Origin: Bimuria novae-zelandiae CBS 107.79
Taxonomy: Eukaryota; Ascomycota; Dothideomycetes; Pleosporales; Didymosphaeriaceae
Length of the DNA: 64,000 nucleotides
Reading direction: 5' to 3'
Assembly (NCBI GenBank): GCA_010015655.1
Contig: ML976711.1
Span: forward strand, 420,013-484,012
The notes beneath the pieces are model-generated. The model ran no database searches and had not been told where the DNA came from. It saw only the letters and a list, made by a program, of their open reading frames with translations. The position numbers and the translations under genes were made by a program. This document shows positions 46,462-58,289 of the stretch, piece by piece. Positions within the stretch are counted from its first letter, which is position 1; each line of letters begins with the position of its first letter.

Positions 46462-49400
46462 TATTACGCCCGGCTCACTCGCCTAAAGGGCCTTTTTACG
46501 CTAACTACATACTAGAGCTTATAGTAGTGACCTAACTCCCTCTAGCCCCTATAGATAACCATCCTCGTGTCTGTTTATCCTAACTCTGTGTATCTAGAGT
46601 CCCTCCTAAGTAGTTAGTAGCAAGTTGTCTTAGGGCTGTTCCCTTAAGTGTTTAGTATCCCTTCTTTGGCAAATAAAGCAGAACCTACTAAGTAAGAGGG
46701 TTAGTCTTTTCCTCCTACGTTCCGCTTACTATTTCTAGGCGTTTTGTCGCTATCGCGTATCGAATTGTCGCTTTTACTGCCTCTATGCTTGGTGTCTATG
46801 TCTTCGCTGGATTTGTCTTTGCTCTCCCTCTAAGGTAGAATAAGAGGCTTCCCCTTAGCGTGTCTAATTACTCTAGTATTTATTCCCTAAGCGTGTCCCA
46901 TCGCGCGTATTAGAAGAGGAAGTGCTTAAGTATTTCCGTGTGGCTATAAGCACATGCCCTAGAATCTACTACTCTAATCTAGTAGAGATATGCGTTTAGC
47001 TATATCACCCCTATGCGTAGCTGTGCTAACACAGTCGCTTCTTATCTGCTAAGGTTATCGTATAACTTGCGGGTATGTTGTCCTGATAGTGCTATATCTA
47101 TCTGCTTGCTATATGCACCTGTACCGTCTGGCAGAGTCCTTTTTGCTTGTGCTTTTGCCATTGTCGTGTTGATAACGGTTAATTTAGCTTAAAGCTACCG
47201 CATAGGTGGCGTACTACCCTCCTATATAGTCCTTTTTACCGCTTTCTTCGCTTCGTCTGTAAGAGCGTTACTGCATTTCACTGTAATCTATATAAGATCT
47301 ACTTTGTTTTCTAGCATCTCCAGGTCCTGGATTGTGCGGTAGATTCTTTAGATAATATGTTGTCCTAACTATCTCTTTGGCTGGCGAACCACCTAAAGGG
47401 CGGCTAGGTTTCTCGTAAGGATTACGATTCGCCTCTAGTGCGGTTTCCCTAGAGCCTCTAGCGCTCCTGTAATAGTAAATAGTTCTGCTATATACGGGTT
47501 CTGCTCTTCCCTTAGGCTTAGGATAGTAGAGCTAGTGCGGGGTTTATTTATCCTATTGTCCTAGATGTCTAGTGTTACCTACCCTGCTCCAACGTTGCCA
47601 CGGCGCGCCGACGTGCTGGTTATAATCTTTATTCTATCCTCTTAGTGTACTAGTGCTGTGGCCTTCTCTAAGTCTGGCTCTACCGTTGTTGTGATGCGTT
47701 TGCTCTACGGGCTAATTACATATAGTATAATTATTTTTATGTGGCTAGTGTCTATATCTTTATGCGCTGAGGCTATCATCTAGAGGGATAAAATAAACCT
47801 TATAAATGGCTTGAAACGTAACTATATTAGCGGGTTCGTCCTAGGCAGGGAGTAGATATTAACCTAAAGCTTTATTACTTTATAGCTGTGCCATTCTATC
47901 ACTGCATGTATGCCTGCTTCGGCCTCTGCAATTGCTGTAGCTATTATCCAAAAGTAGTTAATAATAGCCTTTGCACCTATCCTCTAGATATTCTAAAATA
48001 CTAAGGGGGTATGCTTAGCTACGTGCTACCATACACAAGATGCGTAGTCCACGACTAGTTCCACCATGGCTCTAAATAGCTGTCGAGCTGTCCGAGGTGA
48101 CAGGTTCTTTAACTAGGAAAGTGCTATTACCACTTTTAGTCCTCGCGTCGCTGCTCTTGCCACATGCTTCTTGTATCGGAGCTCTGCATCTATAATAACC
48201 CCTAGTATTTTTGCCTTGTCTACTAGCTTAACTTCTTAGCCTTTTACTCTAATTAGTTAGGTGCAGGTCCGCCCCTTGTTCCGTGTAAAGTATATTAGCG
48301 TTATTTTATCCGCCTTAAAAGTTACACTGCTCCGCTTTTCCTAGCTACTTATATAGCTAATAATCTTTTAGAGCCCCTCGTAGTTGTCTACGGCTAAGCG
48401 ACCTGTCACCCATACGCTAAAGTTATTTATAAATATAATTAACCCCTTATCCCTGTTAATCTAGCCCTAGACGAGATCGGCGTTAAAGAAGAGAAAGAGG
48501 ATAGGCAATAGTAGTAAGCCCTGCGGCAGCCTTGCCTATAGCAGGTCTCTCTTCTCTAATAATAGTCTATTTATTACAATGTTTGCTATTCGCTCCAAGC
48601 AAAAGGCGTCTACCTAACGCGTTAGAATTTAGGGGATCCCTCTAGCGCATAGCCTCTATATTAGCCTGTCCTTGCACACACTATTGTATGTACCTTTAAT
48701 ATTAAAGCTAATAAGGCTAAGCACCTTTCGCTGCCTTTATGCTTAATATATATGCTCCTGCAGCACTAGCAGCGCTTATTTGGCTAAACGCTTCTTTCTG
48801 GCCCCAAAGTGGTTCGTGGGGAGGAGGCTATGCTCCTCTACCATGTACGATATCCTTTCTGCGAGCACTGCTTCTATTATCTTTCTTAGTGTTAATAGTA
48901 GTAAGATTAGTCGCCACGCCTTTGCTTTAGTGTAGTTATCTTTTCTAGGCTTTTTTAGGGGGATAATCCTGGCGTTTAACCACTAAGTTAGTAGTTAACC
49001 CTTATTAATAGACGTTTAGAACAGGCGCAGTACGTCCTATTTCACTACTAATTATATTTATTTCTATACTCCTGCTAGTAGACCGTCTTCGCTAGGCGCT
49101 TTTTATAGTTTTGCCTCGTTTACTGCCCGTTCTATCTCTTCTACGTTTAGCGATAGCATAGGTAGTTGCCTTCTTTAGTGTCTCTCTCCCTCCTCCTTAA
49201 TTATTTTTAGTAGTAGTAGAAAAAAGATAGAGAGTATCTCCTTCGCTTGCTCTTACGGTCCTTTAGTTATAGTCTTATCTTCCTTAGTTAGGGGCGGGGT
49301 TTTGCCGAATTCTGCCTTTTTACCTGGCTAGAGGTATCGGGCGGCTTTCCATATATTGCCGTCTTCTATAAGGAAGTTGTCCTAATAGGACTTTCGCTAT

Positions 49401-51893
49401 CGCCATGCTATATCGTAAAACTATTTTATTGCCTCTTTTACTTTCTCTTCTATAGCTAGGTTAAGTTGGCCAGCCCGACGTTGCGCCCTCGCCTGGTTTC
49501 TCTAATACGTGTGTACCCTCCGTAGCTAGGTTAGATCCGACGTCCACCACCTTCTCATATACGGTGATAGCTTTACTATTAGGGTAAGGCTATAGACCGC
49601 CTTAAGTACTACCTCTATTAGACGGTCTGCCTAATGTTAAGTATCCCCTATTACTAGTTTAGTAAGTAGTGTCTTTATAATTTTTTATTTTATCTCTTCC
49701 TATAGTGCGTTCTTAAAAAGGAGCCTCCCCTCGTCTCTTTAAGGCGGTGTATTTACGTTAAATGTCGTCTCAATCGCGCTGTAATTAGACCTATAGTTAG
49801 TCCCGTGTATTCTACATCGTACTAGGTCCTCTACTAGTTCTATAGAAGCAAGCACTAGGTTAATTGTGCTCTCTTAGTCCTTATAGTGCTAAGTCTTTGT
49901 GCCGCGCGAAAGTAGGCTTTATAAGTAATTACTATTTATTAAATTAATAATTAGGTCTACCTCTCCCTTTTAATGTATAATTACATTATCTCCTCCCTAT
50001 AATGCGTCGTGCTAGTTAAAGTCACTAACTAGTATCACATCTATGCGCGTCCGTATACGATTTCATTATTACTAGATTAGGGCATAGAGCGTGCTAATAG
50101 AGTCTGCCAGCGCTCGTGCATTCGTGCCCTCTACGTACACCGACACGACTAAGAGGTGTCTATTATAGAGCCGTAGTACCGCTGCCGTAAGGTCTAATAA
50201 GTTTACTACCACCTGTTCGGCCTTAATATCTCTTCTAATCTATATTATGCTCCGAATTGGCCATTTACCCTCTTTTTATGTTGTTAGTATAAGCTTTATC
50301 TAGTTTGGGTGTCCTATAGGGGTTATAAGTAGTTCGCCTTCCTTGTTCCGTTGTGTGTAGGGCTCCGCAATCGCTAGCACACTATATTACTATAGTTATT
50401 TATTATTTATTATACTATGCTATACCACTCTCCGCTTTCCTACATTAAGCTGGAAGATCTGGAGCGGTCTATTTATTACGGCTGGGGTGTAGTATCCAGT
50501 AGTTCTTTAAGAAGGATTCGTGGGGCCCTCCGCAAGGTATACACTCTAGGATTTTAGATTAATATTCTCTATAATAGTAACCTGGCACTGCGCACCTTAC
50601 GCAGGTCTATTACCTTATGCATGTAAAGGCCTTATATCCTAGTTACTAATATTTATAGCATTGCACATGGCCCACGTGGGGCTTAAACTCCCTAGTGTAT
50701 ACTAATTCTCCGTTAATGTGGAAATATTATCCTTAGAGGAGCCACGCCGCTTCGCTGCTTCTCTTTACGTATATAACTATAGATCCGTATGTCTTGCCTG
50801 AGTTCTTTTTACTTAGCTAGTTTATCTTTTTGATCTGCACCTCGTTCTCCTCCCCTAAGGCTTACGCAACCTCTTATTATACTTTATTACGCTTATTTAA
50901 GACTGCAGTGCGATTCGCGTTATCTATTTATACTAGGTATAGTTAATCGCGGAGGATTCTTGCGCCCCTTACGGTAGTTTTCTATACTACTTTCTTAACC
51001 TCCCTTAACTCCTCCTTACTCCTGCACGAAATTCTAATCCTATTAGTATCCCTAGGGTCTTTTACTATCGCTACGCACCGCTATTTTTCTTTACCCTTAA
51101 TTATCCTAATCTCTTGCTTAATAGCTTCCTAGATCCTCCCTATCTAAGCCTCTTATCTATCTATCTCCTCTACTTTAGAGGTGTCTATCGTGCAGTAGGG
51201 CATGTTAGTTATTATTATTAGTGTTGCTATTCTAAAGAGGGTACGCAGGTTACTAAGTTAACTACTTAGTAGCGTGCGTGCTATATCTGCATAAAATAGT
51301 AAACTATTAGTTACTATCTAGGTTCTTAACTTGCCTAAAAGTTCTAATAGTTAGGCCCTAGCATCTGTAAGCTATGCCTTAGTGTTAGCTAACTCCTTCG
51401 TTATCTCTTTAACCGCTGTCTTAAGCTCTTAGTTGTCTGCTTTTAGTACCAAATTATCTACCCTAAGGTCTTTTAAAGCGCCTAGTATCGCTACTAGCGT
51501 TCTCTCTAGGTTTTAGCCTTTAACTCTACGCGCCCTTGTGTGCTCCGCGTTTTTATTTACTACCTTACCTCTAACTAGTCCTTTAGGTATCCTTCTTATA
51601 CAGTTTAGTTGTGGGGCCCTAGGCGGCTTAAGGTTAACGTAATTATCTTTATTTACGTAACTAGACTTATTTAAATTACTTTCGTGCTACGCGTTCTTAT
51701 AGTAAAGTTTAGTAGCTTTTATAGTTTTCCTGCGCGTTTAGGCTAATCGGCGCGTCACGCGCGCGTTACTCTCCCCTGTCTCTATTACGCTTCCCTCCCT
51801 TATTTGAAAATTCCCTCCTCTTTCTCCACAAATTGAGTTCTCGCTGTTTTCTCTGGCCAGTTAACCCTTATTCTCTACTACCCTTGGTTTTTC
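46435..51893 (-). mobile_element. LINE copy B (Tad-like), apparently full length, RIP-degraded, 5.46 kb
   Basis: Read on the minus strand, the 5' end is at 51893 and the 3' end is a tetranucleotide tail of AATC units at 46461-46435. A 12-bp target-site duplication (TGACCGAAATCG) bounds it on both sides. ORF1 remnants at 50.6-51.7 kb include GKTYGSIVIYVKRSSEAA and FKPHVGHVQCYKY, a zinc-knuckle start. Endonuclease traces are at about 50.0-50.2 kb (VVSVYVEG and a DFN-HDAL-GGDNV motif). The reverse transcriptase is near 48.4-48.6 kb (LLPILFLFFNADL, then an FINNF-type box). Dense TAG/TAA codons rule out activity. Confidence 0.82.
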
Positions 51894-51905
51894 TGACCGA
51901 AATCG
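51894..51905. repeat. target-site duplication of LINE copy B, right
   Basis: Exact repeat of TGACCGAAATCG found at 46423-46434. Confidence 0.85.
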
Positions 51906-52176
51906 GTTTCTGGTTCCTATCTTCGGTTATTCTGCGCGCACGGTCGCTGGAAAAGCGCTTTACTGAATAGGTATTAGCGCTTTGCAAGGGTGGTACATAA
52001 GGCTTGGAAAGTGGCGAAAGCACGAGCTGCGCCACATGTACCTCTACCTACCTGTTCTCTATACATTTTGAAACATTTACAAGGGGGTAACATGAGCGGC
52101 AGAACACCCTCCCTGCTAGCGCGGTGGCAATTACCACCTGACAAATGCCCTCGAAAGCGCTAGAACACTGCTTTTG

Positions 52177-52185
52177 TATATAAAA
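52177..52185 (+). promoter_or_regulatory. TATA box of the Tc1-type transposase gene
   Basis: TATATAAAA lies about 60 nt upstream of the ATG at 52244, in otherwise non-RIP sequence. Confidence 0.5.
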
Positions 52186-52243
52186 TACCACTTCTAAGGA
52201 TGTAAAGTATTTATCTCGGCATCTCTTTATTAGGCATCTCTTT

Positions 52244-53464
52244 ATGCCAAACCTCATCCGCCGCCCGCGAAATCGCACCGATGCTGTATACAAGGACCCC
52301 CTCAGGCCTCCTGATACTCGACTTACCTACCGTGAGAGAGACCACATTTTCTCTCTGTATCATTTTGGAGGATGGACTCATCTTAAGATTGCGGTAACCC
52401 TTCGTCTTTCTCGAGGCACAGTAATAACTGCAATCCGCTCTATGTGCGAGACACCTACAAAGCAGAAAGGACGGAAGCCAAATCTGAATACTCCCCTCCG
52501 CCAAAGGCTTGTACGTAGGGCAACACAGGATGCCTTCCATCGTCGCCTTACCTATGAAGAGGTAGCCTCTCTTGAAGGCATTTCTGCATGTAAAAGGTCT
52601 CTCACAGTTGCATTTGAGAAGGAGAGGTTTCATCGCCGGGTCACTACAGAGAAGCCTCTTCTTACTGAAAGACATATGCAGACAAGGCTGGCCTTTGCGG
52701 AGGCACACAAAGATTGGACAAAAGAAATGTGGAGAAGGGTTGTGTGGACAGATGAAGCTTCCTTCTGTACAGGCGGCTTTGGGACAGTATACGTCACTCG
52801 TCTACCTGAGGAGAAATACTTTCCTGCTTTCTGTATACCAAAGTTCAAAGGATATAGCAGTTGGATGGTGCACGGGAGCATCTCTGGGTGGGGAGGTAAA
52901 GGCAAGCTAATTGTCTTTGAAAGGGAGTGGGGATCTGTCACGCAATGGGTGTATCAACAAAGGGTTCTTCCTTGGGTATATTACTTGCTGCACTTTACTG
53001 CTCACCATCTCTCTAACCCGTAGAGAGTAGCTATCTTGATGGAGGATGGAGCTTCTTCTCACAAAGCAAAGACGACACAAAAGATGCACCAAGAATCAGG
53101 AGTTCAATTCCGCTTTGCATGGCCTGCAAACTCCCCTGATTTGAACCCCATTGAGAACGTGTGGAGACTCCTAAAGTATCGCGTTGGCAAGAGGTTCCCT
53201 CATACAGATGAGGAGGTAAGGCGTTATGTAGAGGAAGAATGGGAGAAAATAGAGGAGAAGGACTTTCTCAAGTATATTGATGAGATGCCTGCACGAATAC
53301 AGGCTGTAATCGCTGCAAGAGGTGGCCAAACAAAGTATTCTATACAACCTCACTTGCCATTGCTAATAGTGGTGTTGAGTAACGCTTTGATTGGCGGCGT
53401 AGGCTCTCACGTGCGGAGTAAGAGGGAATGTGGAGGTATGCTCCCGCTCGTTTCCTCTGCTTAG
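52244..53464 (+). pseudogene. Tc1-type transposase, nearly intact, one in-frame stop
   Basis: One frame runs from ATG 52244 to TAG 53462-53464 and is interrupted only by TAG at 53021-53023. Before it lie a helix-turn-helix region (LTYRERDHIFSLYHFGGWTH, then LRLSRGTVITAI) and the first catalytic Asp in VVWTDEASF. After it lie the second Asp in ILMEDGASSHKAK and the Glu in NSPDLNPIENVWRLLK, giving the DD34E layout of Tc1-like enzymes. The normal end appears to be GGQTKY at about 53338; the last 42 codons read into a 137-bp repeat. Base composition is normal, so the copy escaped heavy RIP. The stop could be a CAG-to-TAG change. I could not define its terminal repeats. Confidence 0.85.
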
Positions 53465-53475
53465 CAGCGTGTCGG
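53339..53475. repeat. 137-bp direct repeat, copy 1 (unmutated)
   Basis: It begins TCTATACAACC, directly after the apparent end of the Tc1-type protein, and is repeated at 53709-53845. It may be the transposon's 3' untranslated end. Confidence 0.75.
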
Positions 53476-53708
53476 CCCAATCGCAGACTATGTAGAAGCA
53501 AATATAACCAACTATATATCTATTAATTATTAAACGCCAGGTACTAAGGGAGGAGGGAGGGTGAAATTTGCGCAGTATTCGTACGAATTTCTGCAGTGGC
53601 AATAAGGTAGTAGGTAGATAGGGGGTATTATCTAGATGCATCGCTTCTTTATAATGCTGCACTTCTTTGTGTAGTGCTTGGCGGCTCGATCGAGTATAGA
53701 ACCTTTTA

Positions 53709-53845
53709 TCTATACAACCTTACTTACTATTGGTAATAGTGGTGTTAAGTAACGCTTTAATTGGCGGCGTAGGCTCTTACGTGCGGAGTAAAAGGGAATA
53801 TAGAGATATGCTCCCGCTTGTTTCCTCTACTTAGCAGCGTATTAG
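53709..53845. repeat. 137-bp direct repeat, copy 2 (RIP-mutated)
   Basis: Same orientation and full length as copy 1. Of about 16 differences by eye, all but one are C-to-T or G-to-A relative to copy 1, mostly in CA/TG context. Confidence 0.75.
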
Positions 53846-55160
53846 CTACTCCTACGCTATTTATTATTATTATTTTAGGTTTAGATTAAGTAGTAAGGTC
53901 TAGCCTATAAGGAACTATTTTTGTAGGGTAAATAGTTAATATAGGTTAGTTTTATAATAGCGTCTTACTGCGTCCGAGGACTATCTGCCTAAGGCCTATA
54001 TCTATTCCACGGTAAGGTATTAATCGTAAGCGTGTTAGGCCGCCCCTTTGTGGAAGCTATGGCCTGTGTAGCCTAGAGCACTTCTGCCGCATCTCTAAAG
54101 GCGGGCTAATAGTAGCTATAGCACTCTTGCACGTGTAAAGGCTCTATTATAAAGGTAAAAAAGTAGCTAATTATCCTCTAGCTAGCTCTATAATAGAGGA
54201 TAGCCCTGGCCCTGTTACGGGAAGTAATTTTAGTCCCGTTATTGTAATGAGGTAAGCGCCCCGCTTACTAAGCCAATACTATGTGACTTCCTCACCTGCA
54301 CCAAAAGGTACGCACGAGAATACTTAAGCCAAGTATTACTCGTATAGTATAATATATATAGGATATGCTAGGGTCAGCCACTAGCGCTAGTGTTTGATCC
54401 TAGCCTAGCCGGAACCTCTATAAGCGAGAGAAGGCCACGTGTTCGACCGTGCCTACCTCGTTATAGTTATAAGAAAGAGTCCTATTATAAGAGGTTTACT
54501 ATATACTAGCTTAGGCAGGCAGCGTTATATAATACTATAATAACTATATTTATGCTTTTATTATTAAGGTCTATTGTCAGATTGGAAGGGTAATCTGATA
54601 AGATGAAAAGATGATAATTAATTAAGATGAATTGAGGTATGAATTGTGTGTGCTTGTCTCTAAGAGGTCTGGGACTTTGCCTTTTATCTTTGGGTTGCCT
54701 GCCTAGATATCCCTTGCTTTATTCCTTACTTTATCCTTGTTTTATTCCTTGCTTCATTCCTTGCGTCATTCCTTGCGCGTTGAGCGAGGGCGGAATGCAA
54801 GGGCGGAATGTACGGGCGTAAGTGCGCCAGCCTCCTTGCAGATGCAAAGGACCATGTAATCGGACATCTATCTTACTCTATAGAAGATGTAAAACAAAGT
54901 AGTCTCTTATTACTAAGCCCGTTACGTAGTGGCAGGTGAGATTTTCCGTACAGAAACGTCTTATATCTTTAAGATCTAAATCTTTATAGGTAAATTTACC
55001 TATTCTTAAAAAGCTTATAAAGGCTAGTAAAATTACTATATTTAAATTAATTATATTTACTAGGTGCTCTCCGCTAGATACTCTTTTTAAAAATATATTA
55101 ATTAACGTATTTCTTATAATTAGTACTTAATTATACCTTAACTTCTTTAGAAATATGTTC
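53846..55160. other. AT-rich repeat debris, including a possible LTR remnant and a minisatellite
   Basis: No gene is readable. A stretch from about 54214 to 54560 begins TGTTACGGGAAG and contains a TATA-rich core, and could be an old gypsy-type LTR (weak). Beyond 54880 the AT-rich text is the left flank of the copia insertion and should be continuous with the sequence starting at 61171. Confidence 0.4.
54709..54778. repeat. minisatellite of ATTCCTTGC-type units
   Basis: About six 10-12-bp units (TTATTCCTTGC and variants) lie in tandem, followed at 54790-54810 by an inverted CGGAATGCAAGGG stretch that could pair with them. Confidence 0.65.
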
Positions 55161-55165
55161 TTTAC
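55161..55165. repeat. target-site duplication of copia element 1, left
   Basis: TTTAC, repeated at 61166-61170 on the other side of the element. Confidence 0.9.
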
Positions 55166-55434
55166 TGTCGGGAGGACTTGTTGCACTAGTGCTAAAAGGA
55201 AATACTTGATAACGAGTTACATTGGGTTGATTGATGCTTGTTTTTTCGTTCTATCTACTGAGGAGTGAAGTATATCGCGGGGTATGGAAGCTAGTCCCAT
55301 ATGGGGTTCGCTCCATACACATAGTGTTTTGCAACACGATAGAGGCCTTAATAACTATTAATAGAATGCTCGCTCCTCCGCACACGCACCTTCCTTGTAA
55401 CATGCCTAAGGCTATTAAAGTTGTTAATCTAACA
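55166..55434 (-). repeat. 3' LTR of copia element 1
   Basis: 269 bp with TG...CA ends on both strands. It matches the right-hand LTR except for scattered C/T and G/A changes. Confidence 0.88.
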
Positions 55435-58064
55435 CTAGAAGTCTTTTCTTTCTTAATATTAAATGCGCTAGGTAAAGAGTATCGGCCTTTGCACCTAGCC
55501 CTTAACTCGGACTATTACCTTATTACTATTAACAAATTGTTCCAGGGCGCGGTTTAGTAATGCCTTTGTAAAAGCGTCCGCAGGGTTGTCTTCGCCGTTA
55601 ATCTATTAGATCTCTATAATCTCGCGGCGTTCGTATAACTAGCGCAGTGCTATAATATTAATCATAAGGCGCTTTTCCTTAGTTGTCCCAAGCTTTACAA
55701 GGCACTCGTATAAGGAGTACAAGTCTATATAAATAACTAAGGGAACTGCGGGCAGACTAAGGCGCTCTATAATTATTTATAGAGTAGTAGTAATAGCAAT
55801 GCCTATGTTAAACCCGTTAACTATGCCATAAATCTTAGAGGCTAGTACGCTCCGTGTAACACGCTTACACTTTATTAAGCTATAGTGTATTATATTGCCG
55901 CAGATTGTAAAGGTATTATCACTATTTGTGGACTTATTAACAAGCATAAGTATAAAGCCTAGCTACGAGCTAAGGTCCTTATTATTAGCAAAGGAGCTAT
56001 CCACGAATACTATTAGCTTAGCGTTAATAAGGGTGATAGGTATGTAGCGTAGTCCACGGTTAAGATTCTCCATCTACTATTTAAGGCGCTTATTAAGCGC
56101 CTTAATGCATCTATTATAAGTATACAGCTATTAAAGTCCAGTTACGCGTCTAGTGTTAGCATAGTCTTTAGCTTTAATCTAAACTATACCTTCTTAAGCA
56201 TTTTCTCTTCATGCGCTAAGAATGTGGCTGTTCTAAGCATAAGGGTATTATTAGTCTATATACTAACCATGCTAAAGTTATCTGCGTTACTATTTATTAC
56301 TAACAAGCCTAGGTTATATATTAACGTAGACATGTCTAGTTCCTTATAGTAATATCTATAGTACGTTGTCCACTAATGGACTCCTGCTTCCGCGATTCTA
56401 TATAGCGGCTTAATTACATAGAGCAGCGTGCCCTTTGGATATCTAGGTGCTAGCTTAGTGGGGAGGTGTGCCAGTATTATTCTCTTAAGATTTATCTACG
56501 CCTGTGGATATGCCTGCGTTATATCGTAGAGCTTAAGATTTATCCTATGTTATACGAGCATAGGTGCTAGGGCTATAATTACACGCTAGCTACAGCGTTA
56601 AATAGTTAAAAATTATATTAAGATAGCCTCCTTACTATAGTCCTAGTATCCTTAGATAATAAGATAGAATTTTTTATAAGGCTTAGTTATCTTTCCTTTA
56701 ACTTCTCGCACTAGACGCGACTTAAATATATAAATTCTATTATGCACTTCCTAATTATATTATTTAAACTTAAACACTCTACGGCCTACTAGGTTACTAA
56801 TCTCTTAATTATTAGATGCCTTAAAGGGTGCGCTAGGTATTATAATAACTCTATCGTTACGTAGCTTTATAGTAAGCTTAAGGTTAGCCTCTTCCTTCTT
56901 AGTAATATAAACGTTTGCCTTCCTCTTATTCTTTAATCTTAGTAGGCGGCCTCTTTTGCGTAGTTACTTTACTAGTAGCACTATCGTATCTATAGGTAAC
57001 GCGTGCTACTATTACGGCGCATTAGGGTTACTCTAGAGGTAGTCTAGTCTATAGTATAGCTTAATAACTATCGACTAAAATGTTGTCGGGCCATTAACCA
57101 TGTCGACAGTGACGTTATAGCCGTCTATAGCAGCGATTTTATACAGGCTATTCCATCCATCCTTTTCTCTCTATACTAAAACCTCGCTTTGTAGCGGGAG
57201 CGCAAGCATGTCTGCGGTATTAGGTCCGTTACAGGTGTTTAACGTATCCGCAACCTAGCGTTTAGTAGTAAGCTTATATAGTTCTTTTATCGCTTTTTAA
57301 ATAGCCTCGCTGCGCTTAACTATTAATAGTGACGGTGGTAACTCTATAGTTATACGTAGGTATGCGCCAAAGATAAGTAAAGTTAGAACTAGACCGTTAG
57401 GGCCTGCTATATTATTAACAGCTTTTATAGCTATCTAAAGAATTACTTTATTAGACATAGTACTAGCAAGCTTAGCGTAGAGTATATCCCATGCGCGGTG
57501 CAGGGGCGCGTGATACCTCTCTATCTTGCTAACGGACTAATGTGCCTCTGTAGGTACTTATTTACATGTAACTCCTATAATCTTTACTTCTACGCGAAAT
57601 TCTACACTTGCGAAGTTTATGCCTGCGTTATGTGTAAGAATGTCTAGTAGTCCTTAGTAAGTATTAATCCATAATATCCGCAGTGCCTACTATGTCTTCT
57701 TAGCTAAAATAGTATTAAGAAACTTTGCGCCTTAAAACGAAGTTGCTAAATCTACTATATATAATATAGGCTTGCTTCTTAAGTACATTACATCTATAAG
57801 GATTTCGTAGTTAAAGTAATAGTTATCCTTAAGGGTGAACTTAAAGCGGCGCGGCGTAGAGCTATTAAGTTAATAATAATAATAAAACTTCGTAATTTGC
57901 TTAAGAGTTCTTTCTTTAAAGTTATTATAACTAGCATCTTTTAAGAGCCTAGCTAGTCTTATAACAGCTAGGTGTCCAAAACAGGGATAGAGCTATCTTA
58001 ACTCTATCTTTATGAAAAATACAGTTGCACGCTCTCTCTTATTGAGATAAAACTATAGATATCC

Positions 58065-58289
58065 CTATTTACGGATTACGGGGATGCGTACATTGCCCTG
58101 GACAAGCTCATCTGTAGTGTTGTTAAAGTAGACCTTTAGCCTGTCCATGTCCGCAAGGCATAGCAAGAATAGTGTAGGCGCATCTAGCACCTCAAAGTCG
58201 ATTTTTCCAATCTCTATCGGAATCTGTGCGGTGCCGATAGACACCGTAACACTGCCTTTTCCGAATTTAATAGACGTTTTTCCTGCCAT
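58065..58289 (-). pseudogene. surviving pre-integrase-region fragment of copia element 1 pol
   Basis: A 74-codon open window in the minus strand reads FGKGSVTVSIGTAQ, then FEVLDAPTLFLLCLADMDRL and VYFNNTTDELVQGNV, the segment leading to the gag_pre-integrase domain in fungal copia elements. It is one of the few open stretches in the element. Confidence 0.75.

Noticed and set aside
48739..48930. 63-codon plus-strand ORF with a hydrophobic end
   Set aside because: It lies antisense in RIP-degraded LINE copy B and is a chance opening.
55231..55557. 108-codon ORF repeated at 60962-61189, first read as a conserved host protein family
   Set aside because: Both lie in the 269-bp LTRs of the copia element, so the similarity reflects LTR identity.
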